From NCBI GenBank assembly GCA_944332525.1, contig CALVKD010000041.1, positions 1 through 51,241 on the forward strand: a stretch of 51,241 bases of DNA. The letters run 5' to 3'. Under the pieces are notes generated by a model. That model saw nothing but the letters and a program-made list of their open reading frames with translations, made no database searches and was not told where the DNA came from. The translations under genes were made by a program, and so were the position numbers. Shown here one piece after another: positions 7,080 through 14,326 of this stretch. The stretch's first letter is position 1, and each line of letters begins with the position of its first letter. This stretch comes from an uncultured Bacilli bacterium. GTDB lineage: Bacteria > Bacillota_I > Bacilli_A > RFN20 > CAG-449.

Positions 7080-8348
7080 TCAAATATGTTTCAAGCAATT
7101 TCCAAATTCGGTTAAATATTGTTTATCAAAATGATATACTCCATCTTCTTCAACTAGAAATTTAGAAGATAACAAAGCTGTTTTTAGTTTATCAATATAC
7201 GAAATTAATGATTCTAATTTTAAAATATTTGGCCGAATTTTTGTCCCGCGATAATAAATAAATTTTTCGTATTCCTCTTTAACGCGCAGATAGAGTTTAA
7301 ATTCAATATCCGACTCTTCATCCGTGCTTTCTAATCGCTTCATCATCTCAAAATGATGAATTTTTTTATTATCGATATCCAGAATTTTTTCGCTAGTATT
7401 AAATACTTTCAAAAATGTTTTTTCGGTTTGATAGTCGCTAAGAATGTTACTCAAATACTCTTTTAGCACTTTTTCGCTACTATCGTTAATTTTTAAATTA
7501 TTTAGAAAATTTTCATATGCATTGATAAATTCTTCATCGTTAATAAGCTCATCTGGCAAAGAAAAAAATGTTTTGATTTTATCTAGAGAATGCTCAGAAA
7601 CAAATTTATTCTTAACTCTTGCTTTTTCAATATTATCGCGTAACTGTCTAGAAAGATTTCTTAAAACATTATCAATTTTATCAAAATAAATACCATCATT
7701 TTCCTTATATTTTTGTATTAATGCTGTTCCTTCGCTTTTTAAATAGGAAGAAGGATAACGGCTTAATGATGAATGCTTTTCAACTAAAGTTTCTAAAGTT
7801 ATATCGTCTTGATGCGCTTCATAGTTTTTAAATGAATTCAAATATTTACGCGAATTATCTAAATATTTTTCAATACTGATCTTATCTTTTTGTTTAAGCC
7901 GTTTTTCTAATTCATTAGTAAGCTGAGATTTTAGAAGATTTAGATCTTTGATGTTTTTTATTAAGTCAGAATTTTTCTTCATCATCACCGAGACTAAAGA
8001 AGCCGAGACCTCCTCAATAGTCTGATTGTTGTTTAATCCGGGATTATCTAAAAATTTGCATTCTAAATTCGGTCCAGTATCACTGCTTAAAGTAACAATA
8101 TTATAATGCTTTTTTAAAAAATGATAATCATCATTAGTATTTTTCAAATAAATATAATAATTATTTTTTGTGAATGAATTAAAAACAATCCGCAAATTTT
8201 TTTCCTCATAGCATGAGAAAAAATGCCGATGACCATAATATGTTATCGCGCCATCTAATGCTGGACGGGAATAATAGTATGTTACCTTGTACCGTCTAAC
8301 GATTTTAAAAAGCATTTTGGATGTTCTAAATCCGTAGCAGAGTGTCAT
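7080..8348 (-). CDS. Unknown charged helical protein
   Basis: A 422-residue protein with no domain I can name. The first 110 residues look globular with many aromatics; from about 120 on it is rich in Lys, Glu, Asp, Leu and Asn and is probably mostly helical, with coiled-coil potential at 135-175 and 215-250. No signal peptide or clear membrane segment is seen. The ATG at 8346-8348 lies exactly six bases after a -10-like TAAAAT and has no Shine-Dalgarno sequence, which suggests a leaderless transcript; a later ATG at codon 12 also lacks a site. It is transcribed alone after the thiI terminator and converges head-on with the FtsX permease. It might be lineage specific. Confidence 0.6.
   Translation of the reverse strand: MTLCYGFRTSKMLFKIVRRYKVTYYYSRPALDGAITYYGHRHFFSCYEEKNLRIVFNSFTKNNYYIYLKNTNDDYHFLKKHYNIVTLSSDTGPNLECKFLDNPGLNNNQTIEEVSASLVSVMMKKNSDLIKNIKDLNLLKSQLTNELEKRLKQKDKISIEKYLDNSRKYLNSFKNYEAHQDDITLETLVEKHSSLSRYPSSYLKSEGTALIQKYKENDGIYFDKIDNVLRNLSRQLRDNIEKARVKNKFVSEHSLDKIKTFFSLPDELINDEEFINAYENFLNNLKINDSSEKVLKEYLSNILSDYQTEKTFLKVFNTSEKILDIDNKKIHHFEMMKRLESTDEESDIEFKLYLRVKEEYEKFIYYRGTKIRPNILKLESLISYIDKLKTALLSSKFLVEEDGVYHFDKQYLTEFGNCLKHI
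7339..7367 (+). terminator. Candidate terminator for the FtsX permease, inside the opposing gene
   Basis: TTCATCAT-CTCAAA-ATGATGAA followed by seven Ts on the plus strand. It lies 260 bases after the permease stop, inside codons of about residues 328-336 of the gene on the other strand. The stem is AT-rich, so it is weaker than the other terminators in the window. Confidence 0.5.
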
Positions 8349-8354
8349 ACTGAC

Positions 8355-8382
8355 ATTTTAGCATTAAAAAAAAGAAAGTAAA
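8355..8382 (-). promoter_or_regulatory. Candidate promoter of the 422-residue protein
   Basis: On the minus strand TTTACT (8377-8382), 16 bases, TAAAAT (8355-8360), then six bases and the ATG. It overlaps the T-run and stem of the thiI terminator, so termination and re-initiation share the same bases. Confidence 0.4.
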
Positions 8383-8400
8383 TATTTATTATTTACTTTC
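8366..8400 (-). terminator. Terminator of ezrA-nifZ-thiI
   Basis: An 11-base-pair stem, GAAAGTAAATA and TATTTACTTTC around a five-base loop, followed by eight Ts on the minus strand. Confidence 0.85.
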
Positions 8401-8413
8401 TTCGGTACAACTC

Positions 8414-9592
8414 TTAAAGAAGATCATCTTCATCTTCGTCTGTAATAGTTAAAACTTCAAGATTATTAACGCAGTCATCGATTAATTTTTCAAAGTCAAA
8501 TAACTGTTCATATTCAATTGCTTTTTCTTCATTTGGAGCAGTAGTTGGATTTTTCACTTCAAAAATTGTACAGCAATCTTCATATGGTCGAATTGAAATA
8601 TCGTATGTATCAATTTTTCTAGCTATTTTAATAATGTCAACTTTATCAAATATCGCTAATGGTCGAATAACCGGCAAAGTTGAAACTTTTTCAATAACGC
8701 TAATAGATTTTAATGTTTGCGATGCGACCTGCCCAAGCGATTCTCCATTTGCTATAACTAAGTCTTTGCGTTTTGTAGCGACTCTTGAAGCAATTCTATA
8801 CATCATTCTGCGCATGATCGTAATAGCGTAAGAAATATTTACATGGTGATATATTTCTTCTTGAAGTTTAGTAAACGGAACAATGAACAATTTAATTTCC
8901 TTTTGATAAGCAGTTAATTTTTTTAATAAATCTTTAATTTTAGTGATAACTGCCTCATTAGTATAAGGAGGGGAAGCAAAGTGAATACATTCAATTTTAA
9001 TTCCGCGTTTCATCATTAAATATGCTGCAACCGGAGAGTCAATTCCTCCAGAAAGCATCATTAATGATTTTCCACCGCTTCCTAAAGGATAACCGCCAGC
9101 AGCTAAAGTCTCATCGGTGAATAAATAAATATAATCTTCTCTAACTGTGACATTAATCATCAACTCAGGATTATGGACATCGACTTTATAATCACTATTA
9201 CGAAGAATTTCTCCGGCAATAAGACGATTAATTTCTTCGCTATGAACAGGGAAAGATTTATTAGGACGCTTAGTATGAACTTTAAAAGTTTTTTTGTTTG
9301 CTGCTAAAGCTAATTTTAAAGCTTCTTGCTTCAAAATATCTAAATCAATAGGCAGACGATAAACTTTAGAAAACGAGTAAATTCCTGAAACATCCAATAA
9401 TCTTTTGCTAACATCATCATATTTTTCGCCATTTAAATGAATATAAATATGATCATATTTAATATCATAAGTTAGATTTGAAAATTTCTTTAAAGCATGC
9501 TTAACATTGCAGCCTAACAAATTGATAAAATCGCGTTTATTTTTTCCTTTTGTCGATAATTCTCCATATCGGAGCATTATTAATTCATCCAT
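8414..9592 (-). CDS. thiI: tRNA 4-thiouridine synthase ThiI
   Basis: ThiI adenylates U8 of tRNA and transfers sulfur to it, giving s4U; it can also supply sulfur for the thiamine thiazole. The 392-residue protein has an N-terminal ferredoxin-like and THUMP region (to about 165) and a PP-loop ATPase with SGGIDSP at 181-187. It is the short Firmicutes form without the C-terminal rhodanese domain of E. coli; a conserved-looking cysteine pair lies in YEDCCTIF near 340. The gene lies eight bases after the cysteine desulfurase gene, which in Bacillus is its dedicated sulfur donor. The last residues are very acidic. Confidence 0.95.
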   Translation of the reverse strand: MDELIMLRYGELSTKGKNKRDFINLLGCNVKHALKKFSNLTYDIKYDHIYIHLNGEKYDDVSKRLLDVSGIYSFSKVYRLPIDLDILKQEALKLALAANKKTFKVHTKRPNKSFPVHSEEINRLIAGEILRNSDYKVDVHNPELMINVTVREDYIYLFTDETLAAGGYPLGSGGKSLMMLSGGIDSPVAAYLMMKRGIKIECIHFASPPYTNEAVITKIKDLLKKLTAYQKEIKLFIVPFTKLQEEIYHHVNISYAITIMRRMMYRIASRVATKRKDLVIANGESLGQVASQTLKSISVIEKVSTLPVIRPLAIFDKVDIIKIARKIDTYDISIRPYEDCCTIFEVKNPTTAPNEEKAIEYEQLFDFEKLIDDCVNNLEVLTITDEDEDDLL

Positions 9593-9600
9593 GGTTTTAC

Positions 9601-10719
9601 CTACTTAATTTCTATTAATATTTGTTTTAAAACTTTTAAAAATTCATCAACTTCCGAAAGAGTGTTTTCTCTGTCAAAAGAAATTCTTATCGAATTCTGA
9701 GCAATTTTATCATTTTTTCCATAAGCTTCCAAGACATATGATGACATTTCTTTTTTTGATGAACAAGCTGATTTTGTCGATACATAAATTTCTTTATTAG
9801 ACAAAGATTCAGCAACAACTGAACCTTTCTTTGGAACATAAATAGAAACGATAAATGGTGAATCATCATCACCAGAATTTACTTCTACCCCTTCAATATC
9901 TTTTAATCCAGCAACTAAATGTTTCTTTAAAGAAAGAGCATGCTCATAGTTAGCTTTTTGATTTTCTTTAGCGAGTCTAACAGCTTTAGCTAATGCTATT
10001 TCACGCGGAACATCACTTGTTCCTGAACGCAAATTATCTTGCTGTCCTCCACCCAAAATCTCAGGTTCGATTAAAATATTTTTCTTTTTTAACAATGCTC
10101 CTGACTGCTTAAATGAATGGATTTTATGACCTGAAAAAGATATTAAATCCAAGATGCTATAATCGAAATCAATTTTACCATATGCCTGGGTGACATCACT
10201 ATGGAACTTTACTTTTGGATATTTTTTGATAATTTCTTTAACTTTTTTTAAATCTTGGATTGCACCGGTTTCATTATTCACCAGCATCAATGAAACTAAA
10301 ATAGTATCATCATTGAGCAATTTTTCTAATTCATCTAAATTATAATGTCCATGCTCATCTACATCGAGATAGCTGACAGTAAACCCTTCTTGCTCTAAGT
10401 GGTGAAATACTTCGCGGACCGATGGATGCTCAATTTTTGATGTGATTAAATGTTTTCCATTTTTTTTATAGCGATAGGCGATACCTTTAATCGCTAAATT
10501 ATTAGCTTCCGTCGCGCCGGATGTAAAAATTACATCAAAGTTTTCATCATTAAAACATTTTGCAATCAATTTTCGTGCCTTATTTTCTATTTCTAAAGCT
10601 TTCAATCCCTCATGATGAAGAGAAGAAGGATTAGCAAAATATAATTTCAAAGCATCCTCAAAGCTTTTTAAAACAGACTCATCAACAAGAGTCGTTGCAG
10701 CATTATCAAAATATATCAT
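9601..10719 (-). CDS. nifZ: Cysteine desulfurase (NifZ/IscS type)
   Basis: A PLP enzyme that takes sulfur from cysteine as a persulfide. The PLP lysine is Lys199 in SFSGHKIH, the active-site cysteine is Cys319 in STKSACSS, and the substrate-binding region GATEANN is at 68-74. At 372 residues it is a short class I desulfurase. Its position between ezrA and thiI matches the Bacillus ezrA-nifZ-thiI order, where NifZ feeds ThiI for tRNA thiolation; this role is inferred. The stop of ezrA touches its start codon (one-base overlap), implying coupled translation. It could also serve Fe-S assembly if no other desulfurase exists. Confidence 0.9.
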   Translation of the reverse strand: MIYFDNAATTLVDESVLKSFEDALKLYFANPSSLHHEGLKALEIENKARKLIAKCFNDENFDVIFTSGATEANNLAIKGIAYRYKKNGKHLITSKIEHPSVREVFHHLEQEGFTVSYLDVDEHGHYNLDELEKLLNDDTILVSLMLVNNETGAIQDLKKVKEIIKKYPKVKFHSDVTQAYGKIDFDYSILDLISFSGHKIHSFKQSGALLKKKNILIEPEILGGGQQDNLRSGTSDVPREIALAKAVRLAKENQKANYEHALSLKKHLVAGLKDIEGVEVNSGDDDSPFIVSIYVPKKGSVVAESLSNKEIYVSTKSACSSKKEMSSYVLEAYGKNDKIAQNSIRISFDRENTLSEVDEFLKVLKQILIEIK

Positions 10720-12434
10720 TACTTATTTGCCTCTGGTCTAATCTTTTTTAATATTGAAACAGTTTCATCAGCGGTTCTAGCAAAATCGCCTTCAAAGAAA
10801 GCCTTCTCTGCTGTCATCAAAGCCGTTCTCACGTCATAGAATTTTAAGCGGAACTGATTAGCGTATACAATTGCTTCTTCAGCTTGATTAACTTGCTTTT
10901 CAATATTAGCTAGATGCGCAATTAAGGATTCTTCCTCTTGCTTTAAGAGTTCAACATATTCATTAATTGCACTTACATCAATCGGTGTGATTTTTATTAC
11001 ATTACCAATATTGTCAATTAACTCATAGCAACGGGCAAAATTTCCTTTATAAGCATTGATTAAACTTTTAACGTTAACTTTTCTTAATAGCGACTCATAA
11101 TCTTTTAATTCAAGATAGGCTTTAGAAATATAATTATAAGCATTTTCTGAATCTTCTTTCAAAGAATTAAGATACGCTTGAACAGAAGCGATATGCTCTT
11201 TAATTTTTTCTGTGCATTCTTTCAAATCTAGTAATTTTGCATTTAATAATGAATATGGCTGCTTAGATGAAGCATGGACATACGTATCAAGATTTCTCTT
11301 AATAGTATCAAGTTCATTGATTTCTCTTTGAATACCTTCAAGTGACGATAAGCATTCATCTTTCAAAAGATATGTTGATTTATATTCAGGTACAACTCTT
11401 CTTAGTTTAATAAAGCGGTTTTCAAGTTGATATGATCCATTATAAAGTTCTTCAAATGATGATGTAAAATCTTCTTTTGCCTTAACTTCAAGATCAAAAT
11501 CTTCATTGATTTTAAAAACGCTATCCTTAATTTGATTTAATTCATATTCAGCATTTTTAGTTTGAAATGAGGTTAAACGATTTTGGATATGTTTAAGATT
11601 CTTTTCAAATGTTTCTACCGATGATTGAAACAGTAAATGGTGAAGCGGATAACCTTGACTAGTTAACTCATCATAGCGATTTTTTAATTCCGTTAAATTA
11701 TTTGGAATGACGACGAATGCTAAAGTGGCAAGGCGCGGCAAAACATTTAATGATTTTTCTAATGCATCGATAACCTTTTTTAAATCAGGAAATTTTTCTT
11801 GAGCTTCTTGATAATGTGCACAAGAGAAAAGATTATTTATCTCAATAAAATTTTCTTCTAATTTTTCAAATAAAGAGCTGAGTGATGGTTCAATATATTT
11901 AAGTTCAAACTTCTTTGATTCCGCTAAACCGCGAATATCGCGAAATTTCTTTTGATAAGTTAAAAGCGTCTGGCGGTTTTCATCATCTAAAGACAAAATT
12001 TTACTTAATGATTTTTCTAAATTAGTATAACGTTCTTCTAAAGTTGAAAGTGATTTACGTGCATTTTCAACTTCTTCTTTAATTAATTTATATTTTTTTT
12101 GCTGCAACAAAAGCTTTAAAGAGTCGATATCTTGGCTAACTTTATAATCTTCATTTTTTAAAACATTTTGATAGATTTCGTCATTTTTAGTATAAACTTC
12201 TTGATAATCGCTATTGAGCTGAGCAATTGAATATATTCTTTTCAATTCTTCGCTTATTTCATTTACAAGTAAATCATGGTAGCGGCGATAACGTTTACTA
12301 ACATCATTCACCATTTTTTTAGCGTGTCGACGCGAAGTAAAAATCGCGCAAACAACGATTAACAAAATTAGTACAATCACACCGATAACACCGGCAACAA
12401 TAACAATCGGATTAATAGCAATCAAACTCAACAT
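10719..12434 (-). CDS. ezrA: Septation ring formation regulator EzrA
   Basis: EzrA is a membrane-anchored negative regulator of FtsZ ring assembly and a divisome protein of Bacilli. The start chosen is ATG at 12432-12434, preceded by GGAG with six bases between; a TTG four codons upstream is in frame but lies inside that site. The 571-residue product has one N-terminal membrane segment (about residues 8-32) followed by a basic stop (TSRRHAKK) and then almost entirely helical spectrin-like coiled-coil sequence to the end, matching the family in layout and length. Synteny with nifZ, thiI and rpsD supports the call. Confidence 0.88.
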   Translation of the reverse strand: MLSLIAINPIVIVAGVIGVIVLILLIVVCAIFTSRRHAKKMVNDVSKRYRRYHDLLVNEISEELKRIYSIAQLNSDYQEVYTKNDEIYQNVLKNEDYKVSQDIDSLKLLLQQKKYKLIKEEVENARKSLSTLEERYTNLEKSLSKILSLDDENRQTLLTYQKKFRDIRGLAESKKFELKYIEPSLSSLFEKLEENFIEINNLFSCAHYQEAQEKFPDLKKVIDALEKSLNVLPRLATLAFVVIPNNLTELKNRYDELTSQGYPLHHLLFQSSVETFEKNLKHIQNRLTSFQTKNAEYELNQIKDSVFKINEDFDLEVKAKEDFTSSFEELYNGSYQLENRFIKLRRVVPEYKSTYLLKDECLSSLEGIQREINELDTIKRNLDTYVHASSKQPYSLLNAKLLDLKECTEKIKEHIASVQAYLNSLKEDSENAYNYISKAYLELKDYESLLRKVNVKSLINAYKGNFARCYELIDNIGNVIKITPIDVSAINEYVELLKQEEESLIAHLANIEKQVNQAEEAIVYANQFRLKFYDVRTALMTAEKAFFEGDFARTADETVSILKKIRPEANK

Positions 12435-12572
12435 ATATTTCTCCAAAGTGCAGCAAAGTAAATAATTCTTCTAAAATTATAACTTACAAATAAGAACAAA
12501 TAAATTATTTAAATAATTTATCTTCATTTTATTTTTTTCTTTGATTTTTTTTAAACTAAAGAGACAATTATG

Positions 12573-12602
12573 TTGACAAATTTTATATCAATACGATATT
12601 AT
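12573..12602 (+). promoter_or_regulatory. Promoter of rpsD
   Basis: A perfect TTGACA at 12573-12578, an 18-base spacer and TATTAT at 12597-12602. The predicted start near 12609 gives a leader of about 145 bases. The rest of the 320-base gap between ezrA and rpsD (12435-12572) is very AT-rich and I see no gene in it. Confidence 0.8.
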
Positions 12603-12608
12603 TTTAAA

Positions 12609-12754
12609 GCATGCGAAATAGCAAGTAGATACATCCTGCCAGACGAACGCCAAAAGAAGTAACCTTGCTAGATGGTGAAGGCGTCTCACCCGGGGAATAA
12701 GGGATCTATTCTCTATAGCTAATTCGTTATGAATTATTATAGGAGGAAAAACAC
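12609..12754 (+). promoter_or_regulatory. rpsD leader, probable S4-binding pseudoknot
   Basis: AGCAAG (12620-12625) pairs with CTTGCT (12664-12669), and AACGCC (12646-12651) in its loop can pair with GGCGTC-side bases (12680-12685), which forms an H-type pseudoknot. A further AATTC/GAATT hairpin lies just before the ribosome binding site AGGAGG (12741-12746). In Bacillus, S4 represses its own gene through a structured leader; the same is inferred here. Confidence 0.6.
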
Positions 12755-13366
12755 ATGTCAAGATACACAGGACCTTCCTGGAAAGTGTCACGTCGCCTCG
12801 GTTATTCAGTTCTCGAAACCGGAGTTGAGCTCAAGAAGAGAGCTTATGGACCTGGTCCACACGCAAAAGACAAAAAGAAAAAACCATCTGAATATGGTAA
12901 ACAATTAATCGAGAAACAAAAATTAAGAGAAACATATGGTGTTTCTGAAAGACAGTTCCAACGTCTTTTCAAGATTGCAAAAGCTAAGAAAGGTGCTGTC
13001 ACCGGTGTAGCATTTATGCAATTACTCGAATCAAGATTAGATAACTTAGTTTATCGTCTCGGCTTCGCTAGAACTAGAAGACAAGCTCGTCAATTAGTCA
13101 ACCACTGCCACGTCTTAGTAAACGATAAGAAAGTTAATATTCCTTCATACATCGTTTCAGTCGGCGACACAATCGCTGTTAAAGAAGCAAGCAAGAACTT
13201 AGCAATCGTTAAATCATCTCTTGAATCAGCACCTAAGACCCCAGCTTATGTCGAACTCGACAAAGATAAAGTCTCCGGTAAATATATCCGCCTTCCAGAA
13301 AGAAGCGAATTAACAAGAGAAATCGACGAATCACAAGTTGTTGAATTCTACAACAGAAAGTTATAA
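12755..13366 (+). CDS. rpsD: 30S ribosomal protein S4 (uS4)
   Basis: S4 starts assembly of the small subunit by binding the 5' domain of 16S rRNA. The 203-residue protein has the family length, an N-terminal basic region (RRLG...[21 protein letters not shown]) and the S4 RNA-binding domain with [30 protein letters not shown] at about 95-125. It is monocistronic, with its own strong promoter, a structured leader and its own terminator. Codon choice is more C-ending than in neighbouring genes, as expected for a highly expressed ribosomal protein. Confidence 0.98.
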   Translation: MSRYTGPSWKVSRRLGYSVLETGVELKKRAYGPGPHAKDKKKKPSEYGKQLIEKQKLRETYGVSERQFQRLFKIAKAKKGAVTGVAFMQLLESRLDNLVYRLGFARTRRQARQLVNHCHVLVNDKKVNIPSYIVSVGDTIAVKEASKNLAIVKSSLESAPKTPAYVELDKDKVSGKYIRLPERSELTREIDESQVVEFYNRKL

Positions 13367-13382
13367 TCTAGCAATTTTAAAA

Positions 13383-13410
13383 ACAGGTCAGTTAGCTGAT
13401 CTGTTTTTTT
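13383..13410 (+). terminator. Terminator of rpsD
   Basis: ACAGGTCAG-TTAG-CTGATCTGT (one G-U pair) followed by seven Ts, 16 bases after the stop. Confidence 0.92.
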
Positions 13411-13431
13411 ATTTATATTTATATTAAGCAA

Positions 13432-13456
13432 CAAAAAAATCACCTTTCGGTGATTC
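13432..13456 (-). terminator. Terminator of rpsU
   Basis: On the minus strand AATCACC-GAAA-GGTGATT followed by Ts, a GNRA-looped hairpin 16 bases after the rpsU stop. It stands beside the rpsD terminator facing the other way. Confidence 0.9.
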
Positions 13457-13471
13457 ACTTTGTTATCGTAA

Positions 13472-13645
13472 TTAATATGATTTACGACGAGCCATTTCTG
13501 ACTTCATCTTGCGACGAAGGCCTGGTTTTAAGTAGAATTCTCTCTTGCGAGCTTCCGCTAAGATACCAGCTTTGTTGACTTGGCGTTTAAATCTGCGAAG
13601 AGCGTCATCGAGTGTTTCATTCTCACGAACGACTGTTTTTGGCAT
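13472..13645 (-). CDS. rpsU: 30S ribosomal protein S21 (bS21)
   Basis: S21 binds near the anti-Shine-Dalgarno end of 16S rRNA and helps initiation. The true start is the ATG at 13643-13645 ([21 protein letters not shown]), preceded by AAGGGGTG; the frame open upstream encodes unlikely hydrophobic sequence. The product is 57 residues with the usual basic tail ([16 protein letters not shown]). It has its own promoter and terminator and converges with rpsD. Confidence 0.97.
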   Translation of the reverse strand: MPKTVVRENETLDDALRRFKRQVNKAGILAEARKREFYLKPGLRRKMKSEMARRKSY

Positions 13646-13688
13646 TAACTTTTCACCCCTTCTCGGTCTTTGTTTTTCAACAATGATA

Positions 13689-13717
13689 ATTATAAATAAC
13701 CATAAATTACTTTGCAA
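13689..13717 (-). promoter_or_regulatory. Promoter of rpsU
   Basis: TTGCAA (13712-13717), 17 bases and a perfect TATAAT (13689-13694) on the minus strand, about 44 bases before the rpsU start. Confidence 0.85.
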
Positions 13718-13818
13718 CAATAACATTTAGTATTTGGCTATTTATTTAGTTTTTTATCAAAAATTTAAAAAATATCTATTAATTAAGTCCTAAGAAAAAG
13801 TTCTAAAAATCTTTCTTA

Positions 13819-13847
13819 TTTACAAAAGTGCACTTTTATTTCATAAT
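13819..13847 (+). promoter_or_regulatory. Promoter of the DUF1622 gene
   Basis: TTTACA (13819-13824), 17 bases and CATAAT (13842-13847), with the GAAAGG ribosome binding site following at about 13857. Confidence 0.7.
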
Positions 13848-13870
13848 TAGTATAGTTGAAAGGCACATTT

Positions 13871-14272
13871 ATGGAACAAATTATCTTATGGCTCGAAAGC
13901 AACCTCGAGTATTTTGCGCGGATTATTGTTATCATCTTAGAGTTTATCGGAATCCTCGTTATTGTTGTTGGTACAATCAAAGCAATATTCTATGTTTTTG
14001 ATGATACAATTAGAAAAAAACATCATAATGTGAAAATTACATTAGCTCAAGCTCTTTCACTTGGTCTAGAATTCAAGATGGGCGCGGAAATTATTAACAC
14101 GGTTGTTATCCGCGAAGCCAGCGAATTAATCATTCTCGGTGCCATTATTTTATTAAGAGCTATCTTAGCCATCATCATCCATTGGGAAATAAAAACCGAG
14201 AGAAAAGATGAGATGGAAAATATTGAAGTCGGCAAAGTATTAAAAGAGGAAAACAATTCAAGCGAGGAATAA
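13871..14272 (+). CDS. DUF1622 family membrane protein
   Basis: A 133-residue integral membrane protein. The start is the ATG at 13871 with GAAAGG seven bases upstream; an in-frame TTG at 13856 overlaps that site. Three hydrophobic segments are seen, about residues 14-42, 60-85 (amphipathic, with GLEFKMGAEIINTVV) and 88-108, then a charged acidic tail. The pattern (LEFKMGAEI...VIR....L..L..I..IRA.L...I.WE) matches the DUF1622 family, whose function is unknown. It stands alone with its own promoter and a weak terminator overlapping its stop. Confidence 0.75.
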   Translation: MEQIILWLESNLEYFARIIVIILEFIGILVIVVGTIKAIFYVFDDTIRKKHHNVKITLAQALSLGLEFKMGAEIINTVVIREASELIILGAIILLRAILAIIIHWEIKTERKDEMENIEVGKVLKEENNSSEE

Positions 14273-14288
14273 AATTTCTCGCTTTTCT
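14261..14288 (+). terminator. Weak terminator after the DUF1622 gene
   Basis: AGCGAG (14261-14266, still in the coding sequence) pairs with CTCGCT (14278-14283) around an 11-base loop, followed by TTTCTT. The stop codon lies in the loop. Confidence 0.55.
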
Positions 14289-14314
14289 TATATAATATTT
14301 CACCTATTATTTTA

Positions 14315-14326
14315 TATAATAGATAT
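14315..14326 (+). promoter_or_regulatory. -10 box six bases before dnaE
   Basis: TATAAT (14315-14320) is followed by AGATAT and then the dnaE ATG. No Shine-Dalgarno sequence and no good -35 box is seen. The predicted transcription start falls on the A of the ATG. Confidence 0.5.
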
